Part shown: piece after piece, positions 9,376 through 17,595 of the stretch
Position numbering within the stretch: the stretch's first letter is position 1
How the letters are laid out: each line of letters opens with the position of its first letter
Assembly (NCBI GenBank): GCA_964352715.1
Contig: CAYGSU010000012.1
Coordinates: 1-64,000 of the forward strand
Direction of reading: 5' to 3'
DNA from: JAVKBW01 sp964352715
GTDB taxonomy: Bacteria > Pseudomonadota > Alphaproteobacteria > UBA8366 > Aestuariispiraceae
Length of the DNA stretch: 64,000 nt
Translations under genes and position numbers: made by a program
Notes under the pieces: model-generated
The model's database searches: none
Told to the model about the DNA's origin: nothing
Seen by the model: the letters and a program-made list of their open reading frames with translations, nothing else

Positions 9376-10625
9376 TGGTTGTGCCCCGCCTGCCGCCAGC
9401 CGGCGGTTTCCATCATCGCATGGCATAGAACATTGCAGCCCGCCTCGATATCTTCCGGCGTCGCATTTTCGATTTCGTTGTGGCTGATGCCGTCCTCGCA
9501 GGGCACGAAGATCATCGCCGTTGGCGCGGTGCGGGCGACATAGACCGCATCATGACCCGCACCGGACACCATATCGCGGTTCGGCAGATCATGCGCCTTC
9601 GCACCCGCCCGCACACGGTCGAGCAGGGTTTCGTCGAACGGGGTGGGCGCGAAATACCAGAAATCTTTCAGCGCGATGCTGACGCCGTCTTCTTCCTGTA
9701 TCGACGAAACGGCGGCGCGCAGGGCGGCATCCATGGCCGACAGGGTATCGTCATTGGGGTTTCGCATGTCGATGGTCAGGAACACCTCGCCGGGGATGAC
9801 GTTGCGGGAATTCGGGCGCACCTGCATATGGCCGACCGTCGTGCAGGCATTGGGCGCGAAATCATGGCCGATGCGGTTGACCGCCTGCACCAGTTTCGAT
9901 GCACTGACCAGCGCATCCTTGCGGATCGGCATCGGCGTCGGCCCGGCATGGGATTCCATGCCTGTCACGGTTGCTTCGTACCAGCGCTGGCCCTGTCCGC
10001 CGGTGACGACACCGATCGGCAGTTCTTCCTTTTCCAGAATAGGCCCCTGTTCGATATGCGCTTCGAAATAGGCCGTCATCGGGTGGTCAGTGGGGTCAAG
10101 ATCGCCGGCATCGCCGATGGCGGCCAGTTCGTCACCGAAACGTTTGCCGTCTTCGTCGGTCTTGTCGAGAATTTCCTGTAGACTGAAGGCTCCGGCCAGA
10201 ACACCTGAGCCCATCATCGCCGGCGAGAACCGCGAACCTTCCTCGTTGGTCCATACGGCGACTTCTATCGGGGCATCTGTTTCAATCTCGTGATCGTTCA
10301 GGCTGCGCACCACTTCCAACCCCGCCAGCACGCCGTAAACACCATCGAACTTGCCGCCGGTCGGCTGGCTGTCGAGATGACTGCCGGTGACCACGGGAGG
10401 CATCGCCGGATTGCGACCCGGGCGTCGCGCGTAGATATTGCCGACCTTGTCGACAGAAATCGTCATGCCGGCCTCTTCACACCAGGATTTGAACAGGCTG
10501 CGGCTTTGACCGTCCAGGTCCGTCAGCGCCAGTCGGCAGACGCCACCTTTCGGCGTTTCGCCGATTTTCGCCATTTCCATCAGGCTGTTCCACAGGCGGT
10601 CCTTGTTGATCTTCAGCGCAGTCAT
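9372..10625 (-). CDS. N-carbamoyl-amino-acid hydrolase / allantoate amidohydrolase family (M20)
   Basis: 417 residues, typical for the AmaB/HyuC/AllC family of binuclear metal amidohydrolases. The ATG at 10625 is chosen because GAGGAAACC lies just upstream; the open frame continues further 5' without homology. Family motifs are VTGSHLDSQPTGGKFDGVYG (metal ligands His83 and Asp94), NEEGSRF (Glu128/Glu129), FEAHIEQGP (His190), SGAGHDA and ISHNE near the C-terminus. It would hydrolyse an N-carbamoyl amino acid, ureidopropionate or a ureide, releasing CO2 and ammonia. The following class III aminotransferase overlaps it by 4 nt, which suggests successive steps of one catabolic route. A divergent membrane-protein gene starts about 60 nt away. 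The exact substrate cannot be read from sequence. Confidence 0.88.
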   Translation of the reverse strand: MTALKINKDRLWNSLMEMAKIGETPKGGVCRLALTDLDGQSRSLFKSWCEEAGMTISVDKVGNIYARRPGRNPAMPPVVTGSHLDSQPTGGKFDGVYGVLAGLEVVRSLNDHEIETDAPIEVAVWTNEEGSRFSPAMMGSGVLAGAFSLQEILDKTDEDGKRFGDELAAIGDAGDLDPTDHPMTAYFEAHIEQGPILEKEELPIGVVTGGQGQRWYEATVTGMESHAGPTPMPIRKDALVSASKLVQAVNRIGHDFAPNACTTVGHMQVRPNSRNVIPGEVFLTIDMRNPNDDTLSAMDAALRAAVSSIQEEDGVSIALKDFWYFAPTPFDETLLDRVRAGAKAHDLPNRDMVSGAGHDAVYVARTAPTAMIFVPCEDGISHNEIENATPEDIEAGCNVLCHAMMETAGWRQAGHNQ

Positions 10626-10687
10626 TGGTTTCCTCGTAACGTGATGTGGTAGGCTGGTGTCTGCCCTACCAACCGTATCGGGCCGGA

Positions 10688-11158
10688 ATGACAGACGAAA
10701 CCTACATTTTGCAGGTTTTCGCCATCGTGTTGGCGATTGCGGCGGCCATCTTTGCTGGCCGGTTCGGATTTCGCAAATGGTTGTTGCACAGATATCTGAT
10801 GCGGGTGCCGACGCTCGATACGTCGACGGTACTGTTCGGGGAAAAGTGGGATATCGGGCTATCGGTGGATAAACAAACCCTGCATCTGCTGCGCCGCAAG
10901 GATCGCAAGGCGATCCGCGTCCGCTCGGTCCTCGGGTATCGGCGGTTCGAAGATCGAAAGCTCGAACGCGGTGTTTCGGGGCGGCTGACCGAGGGCGGTG
11001 CGTCGGAAGTGATCCTGGAATACAAGGGCAGTCAAGGCAAGGAAGACGAACCGCTGACATATGGCAGTCATTCGGAAGCTGACAAGGTTTGCCGCTATCT
11101 CGAACAGCGTGGCTTTCGCCGCCTCTCCATGAAGGCTAACCTGCGATTCAGAGGCTGA
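10688..11158 (+). CDS. Small membrane-anchored protein of unknown function
   Basis: 156 residues from the ATG at 10688. An upstream in-frame ATG at 10646 exists but would put a non-hydrophobic leader before the membrane segment. One transmembrane helix (about residues 5-28) precedes a basic linker and a cytoplasmic, strand-rich domain of about 110 residues containing FGEKWDIGLSVDKQTLHLLR. I do not recognise the family. It ends 23 nt before the acetylpolyamine amidohydrolase gene on the same strand, so the two may be co-transcribed. Confidence 0.65.
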   Translation: MTDETYILQVFAIVLAIAAAIFAGRFGFRKWLLHRYLMRVPTLDTSTVLFGEKWDIGLSVDKQTLHLLRRKDRKAIRVRSVLGYRRFEDRKLERGVSGRLTEGGASEVILEYKGSQGKEDEPLTYGSHSEADKVCRYLEQRGFRRLSMKANLRFRG

Positions 11159-11181
11159 ATTGCAAAACTGAGGCGTATCAG

Positions 11182-12213
11182 ATGAAGGTCTATTTCCGCG
11201 ACGGACAGAAAAAGCATAACCCGAAGAATTTTCTGGTGATGGGCAACACCCTGCCTAATCCGGAAACGCCGGAACGCGCGGATGCCCTGCTGTCGGCGGC
11301 GATATCAAGCGGGCTCGATCTGGAGGCACCCGACCTGTGCGGGCTGGGGCCGGTGGCGGCGATTCATAGCCCGGCCTATCTTGAATTCCTGCGCACCATC
11401 CACCGCGAATGGTCGAACATTCCCGGAGCGGGGCCGGAAGTTGTGCCGAACATTCATCCGAACCGGCTGTCGGCAGATGCGGTGATCACATCGCCGGCCG
11501 GCAAGGCCGGTCTGTACATGGCTGATACCGCCTGTCCGATTTCCGGCGATACCTGGGCGTCGGCGCTGGAAAGCGCCTCTTGCGCGGTTGCAGCTGCGGA
11601 AACCGTACTCAGCGGGGCAGGGGAAGCCTATGCCCTGTGCCGCCCGCCGGGGCATCACGCCTTTGCCGACATGGCGGGCGGCTTCTGTTTCCTGAACAAT
11701 TCAGCGATTGCCGCCCAGAGTCTGCGACGGGACCATGACCGGGTCGCGATCCTTGATGTCGATGTCCATCACGGCAATGGCACGCAGGGTGTGTTCTACC
11801 GCCGGTCGGATGTCCTGACGGTTTCGATCCACCGCGATCCGGTGGCGTATTACCCGTTCTACTGGGGCCATGCGCATGAATTCGGCGAGGGAGACGGCCA
11901 GGGTTGCAACTTGAACCTGCCGCTGCCGAAGGGATCGGGCGACGATGCTTTTCTCGATGCTTTGCAAACAGCGTTGCAGCGCATCACTGCGTTCGCACCG
12001 GGAGCGCTGGTGGTGGCTTTAGGCCTTGATGCGCATGAAAGCGACCCGCTGCGCGGCCTTCAGGTCACGACGGACGGCTTTGCGCGAATTGCCGAGGCAA
12101 TTGGCCGGTTGTCACTGCCGACCGTTCTGGTGCAGGAAGGCGGCTATCTGAACGACGCGCTTGGCCCTAATCTCGGGTCTGCCCTGAAAGGCTTCATGGC
12201 GTCGCGTACTTAA
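11182..12213 (+). CDS. aphA: Acetylpolyamine amidohydrolase (histone deacetylase superfamily)
   Basis: 343 residues. It should deacetylate N-acetylpolyamines such as acetylputrescine or acetylspermidine in the cytoplasm. Hallmarks are CRPPGHHA (His158/His159 general acid-base pair), GGFCFLNN, ILDVDVHHGNGTQ (zinc ligands Asp194 and His196), a later Asp (283, GLDAHESDPL) as third ligand, and QEGGY with the transition-state Tyr. The N-terminal region (MKVYFRDGQKKHNP) and the PEPTPxR-like stretch also match APAH enzymes rather than AcuC. The ATG has a GAGG element about 10 nt upstream. Neighbouring amino-acid and carbamoyl hydrolases place it in a nitrogen-scavenging context. A second, more AcuC-like member is at 58232. 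Confidence 0.87.
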   Translation: MKVYFRDGQKKHNPKNFLVMGNTLPNPETPERADALLSAAISSGLDLEAPDLCGLGPVAAIHSPAYLEFLRTIHREWSNIPGAGPEVVPNIHPNRLSADAVITSPAGKAGLYMADTACPISGDTWASALESASCAVAAAETVLSGAGEAYALCRPPGHHAFADMAGGFCFLNNSAIAAQSLRRDHDRVAILDVDVHHGNGTQGVFYRRSDVLTVSIHRDPVAYYPFYWGHAHEFGEGDGQGCNLNLPLPKGSGDDAFLDALQTALQRITAFAPGALVVALGLDAHESDPLRGLQVTTDGFARIAEAIGRLSLPTVLVQEGGYLNDALGPNLGSALKGFMASRT

Positions 12214-12235
12214 GAAAACGCGTGCAAAGAAAGGG

Positions 12236-12958
12236 TCAGATCTGATCGGCGATCAGGTCAGCCGGTACGTCTTCTTCCCGGTCCACGGTCCAGGCGCCGG
12301 TGCCGGTGCGGACCCAACTCGTGCGTCGCCAGGCCGCATTACCGTGTTGCGACCACCACCAGTTCGGCGAATTGATCTCACCCTTCCAGATGAAGGCCAG
12401 CAAGACAGGGTCATTGCCGGTTCGCAGCCCGTGCAGCCGGTTGGACGGCGTGACGGAATACGCGCCGCCTTCGATGGTAAACGGTGTTCCCTGCCAGCCA
12501 TGCTGCAGGGTCAGTTTGCCGGACAGGCCGAAATACACTTCGTCGGCGGCATGGCAGTGCAGCGGATAGGCGATGTTGGGCCCGAGCAGAAACAGGCCAA
12601 CCCGAACCGTGCCGCCATCGATGAAGCCGGCCGGTCCCGACATTTGCGCGGCGAACAGGCCTTCCGCCAGAACAGGGTCGGCGCCGCCACCCTGGAAAAT
12701 CTGATACCAGGGCAGGCTATCCTGCATCTGCTTCAGCGGCTCGATCAGCTCCGGGTCCGCAGTCGCCCGGTCGAGCAACGGACCGGCATGCGCGGTGATC
12801 GGATGCGACGACCGTTCCGGCATTGCCGCATGCTCCGGGGCGTCGGCCACGACGGCGACAGCGTCGGCGAAGGGGGCGAGCGCCGGATCATCCGACGCGA
12901 GGTCGCTCAGAGACCGGGCGAACCGGGTGAGAAAGTCGCGGGACGCTGCTACCCCCAT
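12236..12958 (-). CDS. Cupin of the DMSP lyase family (DddL/DddQ-like)
   Basis: 240 residues. The C-terminal half carries a cupin with the arrangement of DMSP lyases: LLGPNIAYPLHCHAADEVYF supplies His134, His136, Glu140 and Tyr142, and NRLHGLRTG supplies His176. In DddQ these positions bind the metal, and the Tyr acts as the base. The N-terminal 110 residues are helical, as in DddL/DddQ. If active it would cleave dimethylsulfoniopropionate to dimethyl sulfide and acrylate. The start has AGGAGA 8 nt upstream, overlapping the stop of the preceding D-amino-acid transaminase gene 11 nt away, so the two are one operon. Acrylate-degradation genes are not adjacent. Other single-domain cupins share part of this pattern, so activity is unproven. 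Confidence 0.68.
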   Translation of the reverse strand: MGVAASRDFLTRFARSLSDLASDDPALAPFADAVAVVADAPEHAAMPERSSHPITAHAGPLLDRATADPELIEPLKQMQDSLPWYQIFQGGGADPVLAEGLFAAQMSGPAGFIDGGTVRVGLFLLGPNIAYPLHCHAADEVYFGLSGKLTLQHGWQGTPFTIEGGAYSVTPSNRLHGLRTGNDPVLLAFIWKGEINSPNWWWSQHGNAAWRRTSWVRTGTGAWTVDREEDVPADLIADQI

Positions 12959-12969
12959 AGCCGTCTCTC

Positions 12970-13836
12970 CTAGATAGCTGTCTGCTTGACGAAATCGACG
13001 TAGATTTCGCGCAGGCGGCGGGTGACGGGGCCGGGCTGACCGCCGCCGATCTTCTTGCCGTCCAGTTCGACAATGCCACAGACCAGGGTTGAGGCCGCCG
13101 TGATGAAGGCTTCATCGGCGTCGTAGGCTTCTTCCGGCGTGAACAGGCGTTCCTCGACCGTCAGGCCCTTTTCCTCGGCCAGTTTCAGAAGCGCCTTGCG
13201 GGTGCAGCCGGCCAGGATGTCATTGGTCAGGGGCCGGGTGATGATCGTATCGGCCTTGACGATATAGCAGTTTGAAGACCCGGCTTCGGTGACGTAGCCG
13301 TCCTTGACCAGAAAGGCTTCGTAGGCGCCATGGTTTTTCGCACCCATCTTGGCCAGAACCTGGGGCAGCAGGGCGGTTGTCTTGATATCGCGGCGTGCCC
13401 AGCGGATGTCCGGCATGCACCAGGCTTTCAGGCCGGTCTTGGCGGCCTTTGATTCAACCAGATCCTTGCCTTGCGTGAACATGGTGACATTCGGCGTCAG
13501 GTCCGGGCCCGGCACGAAGTCGCGTTCCTCGGTGCCACGCGTCACCTGCATATAGACCATGCCTTCCTGGACATTGTTGCGCTTGACCAGCTCGTGCTGG
13601 ATATCGCGAATTTCGTCATAGGTGAGGGGCACCGGAATGCCGAGCTCGCCAAGCGACCGGTTCAGGCGGGCAACATGGGCGTCGAAATCGACCAGACGAT
13701 AATCCATCACGCCCATCACTTCATATACGGAATCGGCAAACAGCAGGCCGCGGTCGAATATCGATATCTTGGCGTCTTCCGGGGCCAGATATTCTCCGTT
13801 CACGTAGACTGTCCGATTTGGGTCTTCCATAACCAT
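12970..13836 (-). CDS. D-amino-acid transaminase (class IV PLP aminotransferase)
   Basis: 288 residues, close to the family norm of about 285. The start at 13836 is chosen because AAGGA lies about 9 nt upstream; ATG 13830 is an alternative. Class IV motifs are YVNGEYLAPEDAKISIFDRG at the N-terminus, ARRDIKTTALLPQVLAK with the Schiff-base Lys152, and VTEAGSSNCYIV with Glu184 contacting the cofactor. The short form and RDIK motif fit D-alanine/D-amino-acid transaminase better than branched-chain IlvE. It converts D-amino acids and 2-oxo acids and may supply D-Glu or D-Ala or catabolise D-amino acids. It is first in a two-gene operon with the DMSP-lyase-type cupin. Confidence 0.85.
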   Translation of the reverse strand: MVMEDPNRTVYVNGEYLAPEDAKISIFDRGLLFADSVYEVMGVMDYRLVDFDAHVARLNRSLGELGIPVPLTYDEIRDIQHELVKRNNVQEGMVYMQVTRGTEERDFVPGPDLTPNVTMFTQGKDLVESKAAKTGLKAWCMPDIRWARRDIKTTALLPQVLAKMGAKNHGAYEAFLVKDGYVTEAGSSNCYIVKADTIITRPLTNDILAGCTRKALLKLAEEKGLTVEERLFTPEEAYDADEAFITAASTLVCGIVELDGKKIGGGQPGPVTRRLREIYVDFVKQTAI

Positions 13837-13993
13837 TTGCGCCGTTCCTTTAAGATAGCAGTGTTCTGATTTCCGAAAGATGTCCTGCCAGAGGCGGAAC
13901 GGCAAGGCAATGCCGAAGCGTGCAGACTGGACGATCGGTCGAGGCTGTCACCATCGCTGTTCGACGGGTCTGAAATGAACCGATCGAGCCGGT

Positions 13994-16054
13994 TTAGCTG
14001 GTGGGCTTTTGATTGGGGCCTTTGAAGCCGGTTATGCGGCCGATTGCTTCGAAAAGTTCGTTTGGATGAATCGGTTTGGCTACAAAATCGTCCATGCCGA
14101 CGCTCAGATACCGTTCCCTGTCTTCCTTCAGCGCATTTGCCGTCAAGGCGACGATGGGAAGATGGGCGCCCGTACCGTTTTCACGCTTGCGAATGGCTTT
14201 TGCTGCGGTGACGCCATCCACAACCGGCATCTGGATGTCCATCAAAACCAGATCGAATGCCTGCTCGGCGGCCTTGACTGCCGCTTCTTCACCGTTTTCG
14301 GCGGCGACCCAGCGATGACCGGCCTTGTCCAGAAAGGCGCAGACCAATTGCCGGTTTATTTCGTTATCTTCGGCGACAAGAATGAACAGTGCCCGTCCAG
14401 GCAGGTCAAGATAGGTATGGTTCGGCAGGGCCGGCATTTCCCTTTGCTGTGGCGCTGACTGTAGAGGAATTGTCACCGTGAACCGGGATCCCACGTTGAA
14501 CGTGCTTTCGACCGTCAGGGTGCCCTGCATCAGATCGACAAGTTGCTTGCAGATCGCAAGGCCCAGCCCGGTACCGCCAAAACGCCGGGTCATGGAGGCG
14601 TCAGCCTGGGTGAACTTTTCAAACAAGGTGCCCATATTTTTTTCTTCGATGCCGATTCCGGTATCGCTGACGCTTACCGTTAGAACCGTCCCGCTGGCTG
14701 ACCTGTGCGTCGAAGCTGTCACCTGAACTTCGCCCTTCTCGGTGAATTTCAGGGCGTTTCCGACAATATTCAAAAACACCTGTCGAAGGCGTGTTGGGTC
14801 GCCTTTCACGATGGTTTCGGTCAGGTTTTCAAGGTTCTGAATGTAGGCAACGCCGTTTTCTGCGGCGCGTGGCAGGAAGACGCGCTGTAAACCGTCGAAA
14901 ATCGCCATAAGGTCAAATTCCACGGCCTCAAGTTCCATAAACCCGGCTTCGATCTTGGATATGTCCAGAAGATCGTGGATCAGCGCCATCAATGAGTCGG
15001 CTGACGACAAGATGGCGTTGACATAGACCGACTGTTTCTCGTCAAGAGCCGTATCCTGCAGAAGTTGCGCGCCGCCGATGACGCCGTTCATTGGTGTGCG
15101 GATTTCGTGGCTCATATTGGCGAGAAATTCACTTTTTGTGCGGTTTGCAGTCTCCGCACGGTCGCGCTCGGCCGCATAGTCATCCGCCAGGCGGATCATT
15201 CGCTTGGCCTGCTCTTCCAGCGCTTCGTTTGCGGCTTCCAGCTTGCGCAGGGATTCGGCCGTTGCCTCATCGGCATTCTTGCGGTCGGTGATATCGCTGA
15301 CGGCGCCCGCCATGATGAGGTCGCCGATAATCGGGTCGTCGGCGACCTGCCCACTGACATGCAGCCAGACGACGCCGCCATCCGGCTTGCAGATGCGGAA
15401 TTCCGCATTCAGGAGAGCATGGCACGCTGCTTTTTTCTTGAATCGTGCAACAGTTTCGGCGCGGTCGTCCGGATGGAACATCTCGAACCATTCGCTAATC
15501 TGCGTGATCGATCCGCTTGCTATCCCTATCAGTTCATCGAACCGGTCGGACACGAAAAGTTCGCCGGATTCGATTCTCCAGTACCAATGGGCGGAATCCG
15601 AAAGCTGCATGGCCAACTGCGCGCGGCGTTCTTCTTGTTGCAATGACATGATGCGTCGCTGCTGACTCGTCATGTCGACGGCTGTGTATACGACGCAGTC
15701 GACAGACCCGTCGGAGGTGCGAATGGGCGCGAGCGAGATATCGAGGTGAATGAAGCCGCCGCTATCAAGGGGTACATGAGCCGATTTCGTTACTATGTTA
15801 CCGCTTAAAGCACTCTGAACGTTTTGCAGAACCGATGCATAGCGCTCCGGAGACAGGGCTTCGATCATCGGAATGCCGCGCAGATCGCGATTCCGCGGCT
15901 GACCGATCCATTCGGTATAGGCCGGGTTTGCGTATACATAGACGAGATCGCGGTTGAATGCACAAATCAACGCGGGCGACGTATCGATAATCTCTCTCAA
16001 CTGCTTAGCGTATAAAGCCGCTGTGTTGTTATTGTTTTCTGGCGTCGACACCAT
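13994..16054 (-). CDS. PAS-containing hybrid sensor histidine kinase/response regulator
   Basis: 686 residues from ATG 16054, which follows GGAGG by 7 nt; the TTG 21 nt earlier lies before that site. It has no membrane segment and is probably cytoplasmic. Two PAS/PAC domains (about residues 20-130 and 145-265) are followed by a coiled coil. A HisKA domain (MSHEIRTPMNG, phospho-acceptor His316) and an HATPase_c domain (NIVGNALKFT, DTGIGI, GGTGLGL) come next. The C-terminal receiver domain has ILVAEDNEINRQLV and LVLMDIQMPVVDG, with phospho-acceptor Asp606. No Hpt domain or partner regulator gene is adjacent, so phosphotransfer must go to a protein encoded elsewhere. The signal sensed cannot be inferred. 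Confidence 0.93.
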   Translation of the reverse strand: MVSTPENNNNTAALYAKQLREIIDTSPALICAFNRDLVYVYANPAYTEWIGQPRNRDLRGIPMIEALSPERYASVLQNVQSALSGNIVTKSAHVPLDSGGFIHLDISLAPIRTSDGSVDCVVYTAVDMTSQQRRIMSLQQEERRAQLAMQLSDSAHWYWRIESGELFVSDRFDELIGIASGSITQISEWFEMFHPDDRAETVARFKKKAACHALLNAEFRICKPDGGVVWLHVSGQVADDPIIGDLIMAGAVSDITDRKNADEATAESLRKLEAANEALEEQAKRMIRLADDYAAERDRAETANRTKSEFLANMSHEIRTPMNGVIGGAQLLQDTALDEKQSVYVNAILSSADSLMALIHDLLDISKIEAGFMELEAVEFDLMAIFDGLQRVFLPRAAENGVAYIQNLENLTETIVKGDPTRLRQVFLNIVGNALKFTEKGEVQVTASTHRSASGTVLTVSVSDTGIGIEEKNMGTLFEKFTQADASMTRRFGGTGLGLAICKQLVDLMQGTLTVESTFNVGSRFTVTIPLQSAPQQREMPALPNHTYLDLPGRALFILVAEDNEINRQLVCAFLDKAGHRWVAAENGEEAAVKAAEQAFDLVLMDIQMPVVDGVTAAKAIRKRENGTGAHLPIVALTANALKEDRERYLSVGMDDFVAKPIHPNELFEAIGRITGFKGPNQKPTS

Positions 16055-16135
16055 CCAAGAACCTCCGCTCTTCAAGAGCCAGGTCTACCTAAAGTTAGTG
16101 TTCTACCGTCAAAAAGCCGACAGTACCAGTTCAGG

Positions 16136-17014
16136 CTATGGAATCGCGATCCATAGTACAATTGGTAGTGACGCGAAGGATATCACGGTTGTTATGACGA
16201 CGATACCGGCTACCGATTCGGCATCCCGTCTGTAATATGCCGCAAAAAGGTAGTTCGTTACCGCAGCTGGCATTGAAGCCTGCACGATCACAACGCCGCG
16301 CAGTATGCCGGTAAGGCCGAAGGCCTCAGCGATCACGATACCGACTGTGAGGCTGATGGCGAATCTTAAGACCGCCAGCAAAATGCTCGTCCCGAACTGC
16401 CTGACTTTCAGCCGTGCAAGCGAAACGCCCAGACTGATCAGCATGACCGGAATAGTGAAGTCTCCCAGAAGCTTGATGGTGTTTGAAAGAAACAGGGGAA
16501 TGGTCACATCCTGCCAGATCAGCATGACGGCGATCACAACCGACCAGACCATCGGTGACCGGGCCAGTTTTCTGGGATCGAAGCTGCCCGATGCAATCGC
16601 CACGCCTATTGTGAATTGACTCACGGCTGTAATCGCGAAAATTGCGATTGCCAACGCCAGGCCGTCATTGCCGAAGGCAAAGAGGCATAGCGGCAATCCC
16701 ATATTACCTGTATTGCCGAAGATGAATGATGGCGTGAAGGAGGGCAGATCTTTCTTGAGTACCACCAGCAGCAGAAACCCGATTAATCCGGCGAAGACAT
16801 GCATCAGGACACCATAGCCGAAGGCGGTGCCGAGGCTTTCCATGGTCAGCCCCGCCCTGGTCAGGGTCGACAGGACAAGCATCGGGGTGCCAATGTTGAC
16901 CACCAGAGGGGTAATCTGGTCGAGGTCATAGGGAAGCTTGCGCTTTTCCCAGACGAAACCAACAGCGGCGCAGATAAAAACCGGGGCGATAATGGCGAAA
17001 AGGTTGCTGAGCAT
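16136..17014 (-). CDS. AEC (auxin efflux carrier) family permease
   Basis: 292 residues, mostly hydrophobic, with about ten membrane segments arranged as two inverted halves. Family features include the N-terminal FAIIAPVFICAAVGF and FIFGNTGNMGLPL with its NxGNxGLP-type signature. The second-half pattern is IPVMLISLGVSLARL, and ASMPAAVTNYLFA lies near the C-terminus. AEC proteins are secondary carriers, often of dicarboxylates or malonate; the substrate here is unknown. The start ATG at 17014 has GGAAAA a few bases upstream. It lies beyond the hybrid kinase on the same strand, separated by about 80 nt. Confidence 0.87.
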   Translation of the reverse strand: MLSNLFAIIAPVFICAAVGFVWEKRKLPYDLDQITPLVVNIGTPMLVLSTLTRAGLTMESLGTAFGYGVLMHVFAGLIGFLLLVVLKKDLPSFTPSFIFGNTGNMGLPLCLFAFGNDGLALAIAIFAITAVSQFTIGVAIASGSFDPRKLARSPMVWSVVIAVMLIWQDVTIPLFLSNTIKLLGDFTIPVMLISLGVSLARLKVRQFGTSILLAVLRFAISLTVGIVIAEAFGLTGILRGVVIVQASMPAAVTNYLFAAYYRRDAESVAGIVVITTVISFASLPIVLWIAIP

Positions 17015-17595
17015 GAATTTTCCATCGCCGGAAATGAAAGTGACGTCACGTCATCACGTCCGGTACAAGAATTATACTTTAGAAGAATCGGGCTTTTGTG
17101 CTAGTAATCCAATAGATATTTAATTCTACTTGCAAACCTGAAACTGCTTTGACGAAACCAAACAAAGCCTTCTTTTTCTGAAATGTATATCAATCCGGCC
17201 GATAACAATCAGGCGCCGCTCGTAGCCTGTATGCCGCTGAAAGATGAAGCGGCGGTTCTGTCACCGGACTTCCGATNNNNNNNNNNNNNNNNNNNNNNNN
17301 NNNNNNNNNNNNNNNNNNNNNNNNNNNNNNNNNNNNNNNNNNNNNNNNNNNNNNNNNNNNNNNNNNNNNNNNNNNNCAGCTCTTGTCGATGCAAACAGAT
17401 TTTGCGCCATTAATGCCAAGGCCGTGTATTTTATCAAGACGATGCACTGGAATAACCGCGATTTGTTGCGATATGAACTTCTGAAACTTCCCTTCCTTAA
17501 ATCGAACGGTCTTGTAACCGTTGTGTGTCTGCTGCGTTTCAAGCTGGAACCGGGAAGTGCATCACTCATGAATTTGGGGAACAGTTCGGTCAGAC
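17015..17595. other. Intergenic region containing an assembly gap
   Basis: No convincing gene was found here. The left part (17015-17276) is locally AT-rich and holds the AEC promoter region plus a short frame from ATG 17183 that runs into the gap without a ribosome-binding site. After the gap one forward frame stays open for about 77 codons (17379-17612) and overlaps the end of prfC by 17 nt. It has no recognisable start or family. A gene could be hidden in the missing sequence. Confidence 0.6.
17277..17376. other. Assembly gap (100 N)
   Basis: This is a run of exactly 100 N of unknown true size. It lies between the AEC permease and prfC. Confidence 0.98.

Noticed and set aside
8296..9543. 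Long forward open frame (415 codons) opposite the aminotransferase
   Set aside because: It is antisense to a gene with clear class III motifs; GC-rich DNA gives long shadow frames. No ribosome-binding site or family pattern.
12242..12256. Palindrome CTGATCGGCGATCAG near the end of the cupin gene
   Set aside because: It lies in the coding sequence for the last residues, has no T-run and no regulated gene next to it, so it is probably chance.
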